Part shown: positions 18,382 to 25,838 of the stretch, in pieces
Position numbering within the stretch: the stretch's first letter is position 1
Layout of the letters: each line of letters opens with the position of its first letter
NCBI GenBank assembly: GCA_021413805.1
Contig: JAIOPR010000278.1
Coordinates: 1-33,522 of the forward strand
Origin: Planctomycetota bacterium
GTDB taxonomy: Bacteria > Planctomycetota > MHYJ01 > WSZJ01
Direction: 5' to 3'
DNA length: 33,522 nucleotides
Made by a program: the position numbers and the translations under genes
The notes under the pieces: model-generated
What the model was told of the DNA's origin: nothing
The model's database searches: none
What the model saw: the letters and a program-made list of their open reading frames with translations, nothing else

Positions 18382-19701
18382 TCAGTGCGCTTTTCCTGCC
18401 TCGACACCCTTCGCCGCCTCCGCCGCCTTCACCGCCTCAAGCGCCCCCGCCTTCCACGACTGAACCTGGTTGCGCCCGCTCTTTTTCGCGACGTAAAGTG
18501 CTTCGTCGGCGCGGGAAACCAGATCCTCCGGCGTCTTCATGTCCGCCGACCACTCGGCGACGCCGAAGCTCGCGGTGATCGACAGCTTCTTGGTCTCGCC
18601 CTGGATCGTTTTCGCCTCGAGCTTCTTCCTCAGGCGCTCGGCGAGCAACGCCGCCTGCTCGGCGGACGTCTCCGGGCACAACACTCCGAGCTCTTCTCCG
18701 CCATAACGGTAAGCCTCGTTTGACGACCGGATCGACTCGCGGACGATTTTCGCGACTTCCTTCAGCACCATGTCGCCCGTGAGGTGGCCGTACGTGTCGT
18801 TCACGTTCTTGAAATGATCGACGTCCACCATGATCAGCGCGAGGGGTTCGTTGTGGCGGCGGGCGATCGCTTCGTGGTGGTGCAACTGATTCGAGAAATG
18901 GCGTTTGGTGAAGAGCTTGGTCATGCCGTCGCGGATGGTGCGCTCGTAGAGGTCGGGCGTCTTGATGGCGAGCGCGACGAAATTCATGAGTTCGTACAGC
19001 TCGCTCTCGAGGCGCTTCGCAAACGCGGCGCGTTCGGCGTCGTCGCCTTCCTGGGGGATTTCGACCTGGAGGGCGCCGATGGTTTCTCGGTCGGCGGTGA
19101 TGGGGATGGCGAAGCGGAGGATGGCGCCGTCGTCGCGGGAGATGAGGCGGCGGCCGACGAAGGCTTCGCCGGCGATGGCGGCGTCGATTTTGGCGCGGGT
19201 GATCTTGGCGGGTTCGGTGATGGGTTCGCCCTCGCGCCAGACGGCGCGGAGCTGGAGTTTGTCTTCGCTGGCGAGGTGAATGGCGACGAGGCCGCGGTCG
19301 GGGGCGCCGGCGGCCTGGGCGACGAGGCCGAGGACTCGCTTGGCGATGGCGCCGAATTCGACTTCTTCGCGGAGGACGAGCATCATTTCGCGGGCGGCGG
19401 TGAGGAACTCGACGCGGCGTTCGAGCTCGTGCTTGCCGCGCGCGGCTTCCTGGCCCGCGGCGAGGTAGACGTTGGCTTCCTTCGCGAGTTCCTTCTCACG
19501 CCGCCCGGCCAGCGCCAGCAGCAGGCCCAGCACCAGCGCGTAGATCGACGTCAGCGCTGCGAACGCCGCCAGGAACGGGATCACCCCGCCGCGATTCTGC
19601 GCCGCCTGGTACTCGGCGCTGAACTGCCACATCGTCGCCAGCACGAAGGTCGCCGCCGGCAGGGTCGCGAAGAGCAAAAACCACCCGATGCGTTTTTTCA
19701 C
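18382..19701 (-). CDS. membrane-anchored GAF-type diguanylate cyclase (GGDEF)
   Basis: GTG start. VKKRIGWFLLFATLPAATFVLATMWQFSAEY...IYALVLGLLLALAG two TM segments. GAF-like ALREEVEFGAIAKRVLGLVAQAAGAPDRGLVAIHL. GGDEF: LALIMVDVDHFKNVNDTYGHLTGDMVLKEVAKIVRESIRSSNEAYRYGGEELGVL. Confidence 0.92.
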   Translation of the reverse strand: MKKRIGWFLLFATLPAATFVLATMWQFSAEYQAAQNRGGVIPFLAAFAALTSIYALVLGLLLALAGRREKELAKEANVYLAAGQEAARGKHELERRVEFLTAAREMMLVLREEVEFGAIAKRVLGLVAQAAGAPDRGLVAIHLASEDKLQLRAVWREGEPITEPAKITRAKIDAAIAGEAFVGRRLISRDDGAILRFAIPITADRETIGALQVEIPQEGDDAERAAFAKRLESELYELMNFVALAIKTPDLYERTIRDGMTKLFTKRHFSNQLHHHEAIARRHNEPLALIMVDVDHFKNVNDTYGHLTGDMVLKEVAKIVRESIRSSNEAYRYGGEELGVLCPETSAEQAALLAERLRKKLEAKTIQGETKKLSITASFGVAEWSADMKTPEDLVSRADEALYVAKKSGRNQVQSWKAGALEAVKAAEAAKGVEAGKAH

Positions 19702-19997
19702 CGCGCCTCCGTCAGCGTCGCGATCCGCTGGGCCGCCCGGCGTGTCACGCCCTTCACCCGGCGGATTTCGCCCGGGGAAGCGAACCGGCCGCGGGAAGAA
19801 CGGTCGGCGACGATGCGCTCGGCGGTTTTCGGGCCGACGCCGGGAAGGAGGTCGAGTTCGCGGGCGGAAGCGGCGTTGAGGTCGAGGCGGGGCGGCAGGG
19901 GAGCGGGGGGCGCGGCGGGAAACGCGGTCGGGAGCGCGGCAATGACCGCCGCGAGGGCGGCGGCGGCGGACGCGACGGCCGCGGTCCGGGAGGTCAT
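19698..19997 (-). CDS. ComEA-like helix-hairpin-helix protein
   Basis: N-terminal hydrophobic segment then LDLNAASARELDLLPGVGPKTAERIVADRSSRGRFASPGEIRRVKGVTRRAAQRI, a typical ComEA HhH pair. GTGA overlap with the GGDEF gene start. Confidence 0.88.
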   Translation of the reverse strand: MTSRTAAVASAAAALAAVIAALPTAFPAAPPAPLPPRLDLNAASARELDLLPGVGPKTAERIVADRSSRGRFASPGEIRRVKGVTRRAAQRIATLTEAR

Positions 19998-20223
19998 GCG
20001 ACCATGGTAGAGGACGAAGGCCGTGCGTCAATTGCTGGGGGCGAAAGGCCGGGGCGAACGGCCGGGGCTTCGGTCCGAGCGCCTTTGGCGTGTTCGGGAG
20101 CGGGCTCGACTCCGAACCGTGTCGGGGCGGTCCCAGGATTTCCACTGATCGATCTTCAGCGTGATTTGTATTGCGAGTCGTTGCCTTTGCCCCGGCATTC
20201 TGCCCCGGCCCTTGCCCCGGCCG

Positions 20224-21606
20224 TCACTTCCCGCGGAGGAAGTCCGCCGCCCTCTGCACGAGCGCCTCGACTTCCTTCTTCTTCACCGGCTCGTTGCTGA
20301 AGGCGACCTCGATGGTCCAGCGGTCCACGGCCGCGATCGAGTCCCGGAGCTTGACCGTCTGCCCGTTGACGTCGAGCGTCTTCCGGGCGTCGATGGTCTT
20401 TGCCGCACCTTCGACCTTGAGTTCGCCGTACTTCGACTCGGTGATCCTGATGCCTCCCGTCTTGAATTTCTCGTCCTTCGCCTTGCCGAGGTCCGCGTTC
20501 AGGTCGAACAATGTCCCGGCCGCCGCTTCGTCCTCCATTTCACAGATCCCGATAAGGATCATCGCGCGGCCCGGGTTGTCCTTCGGCGTCAGCACGAGGG
20601 TTTGCCCCCCGTGAAATCCCTTCAGGGCCTCCGCCAGCCGTTCCGCCGGCAGCAGATTCCCCACGGCGGTCTTGAACTCGACCTCGCTCAAGGTCACGAG
20701 CTGCGCGTTCCATTCCTCGGCGCGATCCTTCTTGAGCGCGTCGAACAGCGGGGCGAGATCCTTGGTGGCCGGGCCTTCGTCCGGTTTCCCGTACCGCTCC
20801 GGGTGCAGGATCACGTCCTTGCGCTTCGGCGGGTCCCGGAAGACCTCTTCCACAAAATTCTTGCGCCCGGATTTCTCGAGGGCGTTGAAGAACGCGAGGC
20901 CGTCGTGGTAGGCGAAGCGCGACAGGGAATTCAACAATTCGAGGACCATGCGTTCGCCGCCGGTGACGCCGGGCGGGACGGCGCCGACGATCCTTTCGAA
21001 TTGCTCGAAATGGGCGGCGCCACCCTCTTCCCGGGCGAGAATGCGCGAAGTGACGTACTGGGCGTGCCCCTCGAGGATTGCGTTCCAGGCGTGAAGTTCC
21101 TCGGCGGTCTTGAGAGTTGAGATCCGGTCGAAGGCCTTGAACCGGGCGTGGTCGGAGGCGTGGACCATCTCGTGGATGACGATGGTGTGGAAAGTGGCGA
21201 GGGAGAGGAGGTCGGGCTGCCCGGCGGTGTCGCCGAGCAGGTGGAAATTGTCGCGGACCACGTAGATGGTGTTCGTGCCGGGGGCGAATTTCCCGAACAG
21301 CGAGGCGCCGAACAGGTTCGCCATCTGCTCCGCGGCGGCGCGGCGGCCATCCTCGGGGAGCGAGGGCTGGAGAAGCGGGATCTGCGGGATCAGTTCCTCG
21401 ACGAGTGCCGCCGCGACCTCCTTTGCACCCGCAATTTTCGCTGACGGCGCCGGGTCGATCTTCGCGCCCGTTTCGGCCTCCACGAGCTTGAGCGCCTCCG
21501 CGACCACCCGTTTCACCGATTCCTCGGTGACGATTTCCTCGGCGGACTCGGCGCGGACGAACAGGGAGGTGAAAGCGAAGGCGGCGGTGAGGAGGAGGCG
21601 ATTCAT
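20224..21606 (-). CDS. secreted zinc-dependent metallopeptidase-like protein (HExxH)
   Basis: MNRLLLTAAFAFTSLFVRAES signal peptide. TFHTIVIHEMVHASDHARFKAF (HExxH), then LHAWNAILEGHAQYVTSRIL, a possible glutamate third ligand. Confidence 0.7.
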   Translation of the reverse strand: MNRLLLTAAFAFTSLFVRAESAEEIVTEESVKRVVAEALKLVEAETGAKIDPAPSAKIAGAKEVAAALVEELIPQIPLLQPSLPEDGRRAAAEQMANLFGASLFGKFAPGTNTIYVVRDNFHLLGDTAGQPDLLSLATFHTIVIHEMVHASDHARFKAFDRISTLKTAEELHAWNAILEGHAQYVTSRILAREEGGAAHFEQFERIVGAVPPGVTGGERMVLELLNSLSRFAYHDGLAFFNALEKSGRKNFVEEVFRDPPKRKDVILHPERYGKPDEGPATKDLAPLFDALKKDRAEEWNAQLVTLSEVEFKTAVGNLLPAERLAEALKGFHGGQTLVLTPKDNPGRAMILIGICEMEDEAAAGTLFDLNADLGKAKDEKFKTGGIRITESKYGELKVEGAAKTIDARKTLDVNGQTVKLRDSIAAVDRWTIEVAFSNEPVKKKEVEALVQRAADFLRGK

Positions 21607-21628
21607 GGAAATGCTCCGATAGGGCTCG

Positions 21629-22570
21629 TCAAACGGGGTTGGGCGGCGGTTCTCCACGCAGGACGGCGAGCACGTTCGAAGCAGCCATGGTGGCCATCCG
21701 GTTGCGGGTCTCAAACGTCGCGCTTCCGATGTGCGGCAGCAGCACCACGTTTTCCAGCTCGAGCAGACCCGCGCTGACCGCCGGCTCCTCCTCGAAAACA
21801 TCCAGCCCCGCGGCGAAAATCCGCTTTTGACGCAGTGCGTCAACGAGCGCCGCTTCGTCCACCACCGGGCCGCGCGCCGTGTTCACGAGGATCGCCGTCG
21901 GCTTCATTTTCGCGAGGAACGCCGCGTCCACGAGGTGCCGCGTCTCCGGCGTCAGCGGCGTGTGCACCGACACGACGTCGCACGTCGCGGCGATTTCGTC
22001 GAGGGAAGCGCTCCGGGCGGCGCAGGCGGCCTCGAATTCCGGCTTCGGCGTCCGTGAGAGATAGAGGACTTCCATCCCGAACCCCTTCGACATCCGCGCG
22101 ACTTCCTGCCCGATCCGCCCCGCGCCGACGATCCCCAGCCGCTTCCCCACGATCGTCTGGCCCTGGAGGAGAAGCGGGTCCCAGCCTTTGAAACGCCCGG
22201 CGCGGAGGAAGCGGTCGGACTCGGGGAGGCGGCGGGCGGTGGCGAGGATGAGGGCGAACGCGAGCTCGGCGGTCGCTTCCGTGAGGCAGCCCGGGGTATT
22301 CGTGACGGTGACGCCGAGGCGGCGGGAGGCCGACAGGTCGATGTGGTCGGTCCCGGCGGACATCGTCGCCAGGACGCGCAGCCCGGGGAGGGACAGGACT
22401 TGCTCGCCAATTTTATCGGTCAGCTGGCAGAGGATTGCCGTGTTTCCCTCGGCCTGGAACGCGATCTCCTCGGGCGTGAGCGGTTTCGGGCTCGTTGTGA
22501 CGGTGACGTGCGGAAAGAGCAGCGCGAGGCCGGATTCGGGGATCGGGCGGGTGATGAAGACGGATTTCAT
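21629..22570 (-). CDS. D-isomer-specific 2-hydroxyacid dehydrogenase (glyoxylate/hydroxypyruvate reductase-like)
   Basis: MKSVFITRPIPESGLALL...VLATMSAGTDHIDLSASRRLGVTVTNTPGCLTEATAELAFALILATARRLPESD..GKRLGIVGAGRIGQEVARMSKGFGMEVLYLSR...ILVNTARGPVVDEAALVDAL..AAGLDVFEEEP...NVVLLPHIGSAT. Confidence 0.96.
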   Translation of the reverse strand: MKSVFITRPIPESGLALLFPHVTVTTSPKPLTPEEIAFQAEGNTAILCQLTDKIGEQVLSLPGLRVLATMSAGTDHIDLSASRRLGVTVTNTPGCLTEATAELAFALILATARRLPESDRFLRAGRFKGWDPLLLQGQTIVGKRLGIVGAGRIGQEVARMSKGFGMEVLYLSRTPKPEFEAACAARSASLDEIAATCDVVSVHTPLTPETRHLVDAAFLAKMKPTAILVNTARGPVVDEAALVDALRQKRIFAAGLDVFEEEPAVSAGLLELENVVLLPHIGSATFETRNRMATMAASNVLAVLRGEPPPNPV

Positions 22571-22616
22571 TTCGGGAGAGTAGGGGGGTGTGGGTTGGCG
22601 CGCAACGATCGGGTGG

Positions 22617-22665
22617 CGGAGTTCGGAGACGGGAGTTGGGAGTTGGGAGTTGGGAGTTGGGAAAA
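22617..22665. repeat. 7-bp tandem repeat array (GGGAGTT)n
   Basis: CGGAGTT CGGAGAC GGGAGTT GGGAGTT GGGAGTT GGGAGTT GGGAAAA: four perfect units flanked by degenerate ones. Confidence 0.95.
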
Positions 22666-22729
22666 AGGGCCGGAGCGGAATGTTGTTTCGCTTCACGACC
22701 CTCCGGCCCCCCCCGCACAATCGCCCGCA

Positions 22730-23461
22730 ATGCCCCCTTCACGCACACCGGCGCTTCCGCTCGCCCTCTACGATTTCTCGAACACCTCGCAGATCGTGGT
22801 GCTGTTCACGCGGGATCTCGGGAAAGTGCGCGGGCTGGCTAAGGGCGCGAAGCGGGCTACGGGATCGTTCCAGGGAGGGTTTGACCTCGGGGCGGTGTAC
22901 GAGGTGACGCTGATCGAGAAGACGGAGGGGCTGGACCTCCTGACGAAGGCGGAGATGACCGAGGGGTTCCCGGGGCTGCGTCGGAATTTGGCGGCGCTGG
23001 AAGCGGCGTTTTATGTGCTCGAGCTGGCGGCCGAACTGACGGTCGAGCACGACCCGCAGCCGGAATTCTGGCAGGCGACGGTGGACACACTGCGGCTGCT
23101 GGACAAGTGGGCACCGCGCGACATTGTGCTTTTCGCATTCGAAGCGGCGGCGATGCGGCAGCACGGATTCATGCCGCGCGTGGACGACTGCGCCGTCTGC
23201 GGGCGGCCGCTTCCGCCGCGCCCGGCCTTCTCGCCGCGCTTCGGCGGTGCGCTCTGCACCGTCTGTGCCCCGATGGACCCTGGCGCGCGGGCCGTCTCGG
23301 CCGGAGGCCTCAAGATGATGGCCCGTCTCGCCGAGGGGACCATCCCGCTTCAGTCCCTGAACGTGGACGGCCGCGTCGGAAAGGATCTCCGCGCCGCATT
23401 CGACCTGTTCTGGCTGAACCTTTTCGGCCGCGAATTGCGAAGCGCGCGATTTGTCCGCTGA
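22730..23461 (+). CDS. recO: DNA repair protein RecO
   Basis: ALPLALYDFSNTSQIVVLFTRDLGKVRGLAKGAKRATGSFQGGFDLGAVYEVTLIEKTEGLDLLTKAEMTEGFPGLRRNLAALEAAFYVLEL plus zinc motif CAVCGRP...GGALCTVCA: RecO OB-fold and zinc finger. Confidence 0.92.
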   Translation: MPPSRTPALPLALYDFSNTSQIVVLFTRDLGKVRGLAKGAKRATGSFQGGFDLGAVYEVTLIEKTEGLDLLTKAEMTEGFPGLRRNLAALEAAFYVLELAAELTVEHDPQPEFWQATVDTLRLLDKWAPRDIVLFAFEAAAMRQHGFMPRVDDCAVCGRPLPPRPAFSPRFGGALCTVCAPMDPGARAVSAGGLKMMARLAEGTIPLQSLNVDGRVGKDLRAAFDLFWLNLFGRELRSARFVR

Positions 23462-23555
23462 AGCCGCACCCCGACGCCCTCACCCCCTTGCGCCGCTTCA
23501 CCCCTTGGAGTACCCTTCGCCGCCCCATTTCCTTTTTCAGGAGGTCTTCCCAGTC

Positions 23556-24020
23556 ATGCAGCGGACCCTCGTCATGGTCAAGCCGGACGGCGTGCAGCGC
23601 GGGCTGGTCGGCGAAGTTGTCGGCCGCCTCGAACGCAAGGGATTGAAGCTGGTTGCGATGAAGTTCCTGAACCTCGGCAAGGATCGCGCCGAGAACCTGT
23701 ATTCGGTACACAAGGAGCGCAAGTTCTACGGCTCCCTCATCAAGTTCGTGACGGGCGGCCCGGTCTGCGCGATCGCGGTCGAAGGCCCCGCGGCGATCAC
23801 CCTCGTCCGAAACCTGATGGGCGCGACGTTCGGCACGGAGGCCGCCCCGGGCACGATCCGCGGCGATTTCGGCGCTTCACGATCCTACAACCTCGTCCAC
23901 GGCTCCGACTCTCCCGAGTCCGCCGCGCGCGAACTTCCCATCCTGTTCAATGCCGCGGACTTCGTGGACTACAAGGTCCTCGGCGCCCCGTGGGTTTTCG
24001 ACGAGTCCGAGGACAAGTAA
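23556..24020 (+). CDS. ndk: nucleoside diphosphate kinase
   Basis: MQRTLVMVKPDGVQRGLVGEVVGRLERKGLKLVAMKFL...RGDFGASRSYNLVHGSDSPESAARELPILF, including the active-site NLVHGSDS. Shine-Dalgarno-like AGGAGG upstream. Confidence 0.98.
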   Translation: MQRTLVMVKPDGVQRGLVGEVVGRLERKGLKLVAMKFLNLGKDRAENLYSVHKERKFYGSLIKFVTGGPVCAIAVEGPAAITLVRNLMGATFGTEAAPGTIRGDFGASRSYNLVHGSDSPESAARELPILFNAADFVDYKVLGAPWVFDESEDK

Positions 24021-24671
24021 ATGGGCGCCGCCCGTTTCCTCTGGAGCCCCGGCGCCGCCGCGGCGGAGGGGGGAAGGGTGTGGCCCGCGGCCGCGGCGTG
24101 TGCTGCGGCCGCGTTCGCGCAGGGGGCGGCATTGAAGTGCGTGCTGTTGAGGCCGGAGTTCTCGCACCAGGACTCGCCGCCGATCCCGGACCCGTGGTGG
24201 GCGGTCGGCCTCAACGTGGCGCTCGTCGCCTTGCTCGCCTGGTTCATCCGCTCGACGGTCCTCGAGATCGCGCTCGACTGGCCTCGAAAGCTCCGCAACA
24301 TGCGGCCCAACCTCAGGGCGGAGGCGTGGATTTCGGCGATCGCGGGGACGATGGGCGCGCTCTGGGGATTCGTCGCGGTCCTCGCCGTCCCCCGCGGCGC
24401 TTCGCCCGTGATCATTTCAACGCCCGACAGCCCGCTGACCGAAGCCCACGTCGCCCCGACGCTGTGGGTGCTCATCCTGCCGTTCGCCGCGTTCTGGATC
24501 TGGCGCGCGGTCTGGGACGGCCGCGCCGCCGCGAAACTCTACGGCCGCTCCGCCATCCTCACGGTCGCCGCTTCACTCGTCGCCGGTTTCTTCGCCCTCC
24601 TGTTCGCCTTCTACGCCGTCACCTCCGCCACCGCCCAATATGACCGGATCTCTCACGCCTTCCGCGGCTGA
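24021..24671 (+). CDS. integral membrane protein
   Basis: 216 aa with hydrophobic segments VWPAAAACAAAAFAQGAA, WWAVGLNVALVALLAWFI, WISAIAGTMGALWGFVAVLAV, LWVLILPFAAFWIW, AILTVAASLVAGFFALLFAFYAV. Begins immediately after the ndk stop. Confidence 0.65.
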   Translation: MGAARFLWSPGAAAAEGGRVWPAAAACAAAAFAQGAALKCVLLRPEFSHQDSPPIPDPWWAVGLNVALVALLAWFIRSTVLEIALDWPRKLRNMRPNLRAEAWISAIAGTMGALWGFVAVLAVPRGASPVIISTPDSPLTEAHVAPTLWVLILPFAAFWIWRAVWDGRAAAKLYGRSAILTVAASLVAGFFALLFAFYAVTSATAQYDRISHAFRG

Positions 24672-25557
24672 GTCCGACCCCGCGGCGCTTCTCCGGGCAA
24701 AACTCCTCGCGGCCGTGGAGAAGTGGCGGGACCGCGCCCGGGGGAAGATTTTCAAGCTGAAGCAGGCGGCGGCGGACACGGCGCGGGCAGACGAGCTGCG
24801 GCTGTTCGGGGAGACGCTGAAGATGCATCTCGCGGAAATCCCGCGCGGCGCCGAGTCGGTCACTCTCCCCAACATGTTCGGCGGGCCCGATCTCGTGATC
24901 CCGCTCGAGAAGGCAAAGTCGCCGGCGGAGAACATGCGCGCGGTCTTCAAGCAGTACCACAAGGCGTTCCGCGGGCAGGAGGAGGTCGCGCGGCGCTCGG
25001 CGGCCGAGGAGAAATCCCTGGTCCGCATGGCCGGGATCGACGGTGAAATTGCCGCCGCAGACCTCGCTTCCCTGAGGGAAATCGAGGTGCGCCTGCAGTC
25101 CGCGGGGCTCTTCCCCCGCCCGGTCAAAATGCAGGAAATCGTCCGTTCCGAAAAAAAAGGACCGAAGCATTTCGTGTCAGGCGACGGATTGGATATCCTC
25201 GTGGGCCGCAATGCGGTGGAGAACGAAGACCTGTCGCTTCGGCTCGCCAGGGGCAACGACGGGTGGTTCCATGCGGAGGACCGTGCCGGGGCTCACGTGG
25301 TCGTCCGGGTGCCGACGGGAAAGGAACTTCCGCAGGAAACGATCCTGGATGCGGCGACGCTGGCCGCGTACCACTCGAAGCTGCGGGGCCGGCCGGTGGC
25401 CGAGGTGACGTGGACGCTGGCGAAATTCGTGACGCGGGCCAAGCATGCGCCGGCGGGGACTGTGATCGTGCAGAAGGGAAAGACGATTCGACTCAAGATA
25501 GAGCCCGCGCGGTTGGAACGGCTGATGGAGCCGGCGCGGCGCCTGGGAGAGGAGTAA
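24640..25557 (+). CDS. NFACT RNA-binding (DUF814/RqcH-related) domain protein lacking NFACT-N
   Basis: Coiled coil LLAAVEKWRDRARGKIFKLKQAAADT...; NFACT-R: KHFVSGDGLDILVGRNAVENEDLSLRLARGNDGWFHAEDRAGAHVVVRVPTGKELPQETILDAATLAAYHSKLRGRPVAEVTWTLAKFVTRAKHAPAGTVIVQKGKTIRL. Confidence 0.88.
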   Translation: MTGSLTPSAAESDPAALLRAKLLAAVEKWRDRARGKIFKLKQAAADTARADELRLFGETLKMHLAEIPRGAESVTLPNMFGGPDLVIPLEKAKSPAENMRAVFKQYHKAFRGQEEVARRSAAEEKSLVRMAGIDGEIAAADLASLREIEVRLQSAGLFPRPVKMQEIVRSEKKGPKHFVSGDGLDILVGRNAVENEDLSLRLARGNDGWFHAEDRAGAHVVVRVPTGKELPQETILDAATLAAYHSKLRGRPVAEVTWTLAKFVTRAKHAPAGTVIVQKGKTIRLKIEPARLERLMEPARRLGEE

Positions 25558-25560
25558 GCG

Positions 25561-25833
25561 ATGGCCGGGGCGAAAGGTCAGAAAAAATGTCCGGCGTGCG
25601 GGAAAGGCTTCCGCGCGAGGAACAGGGTCCACGTGTACTGCTCCCGCGAGACGTGCAAGGCGGGGCGGCGCTCGAACTACATGAAGAAGTACATGTCGGG
25701 GTGGAAGCGCAAGCACCCGAACTACTGGCGGACGGAGCGCCAGAAGGAGTACATGAAGCAGTGGCGCGACGCGCACCCGGCGTATTTCAAGGGGTGGCGT
25801 GACAAGGCAAAGCGGCGGGGGAAGGGGAAGTAG
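25561..25833 (+). CDS. small basic zinc-ribbon protein
   Basis: MAGAKGQKKCPACGKGFRARNRVHVYCSRETCKAGRRSNYMKKYMSGWKRKHPNYWRTERQKEYMKQWRDAHPAYFKGWRDKAKRRGKGK; CxxC...CxxxxC with two related YM..W...HP.Y motifs. Confidence 0.7.
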   Translation: MAGAKGQKKCPACGKGFRARNRVHVYCSRETCKAGRRSNYMKKYMSGWKRKHPNYWRTERQKEYMKQWRDAHPAYFKGWRDKAKRRGKGK

Positions 25834-25838
25834 CGGCG

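Noticed and set aside
18784-20010. 408-aa plus-strand ORF, Gly/Asp/Glu-rich
   Set aside because: Antisense to the GGDEF and comEA-like genes. Its odd composition reflects the C-ending codon block on the minus strand.
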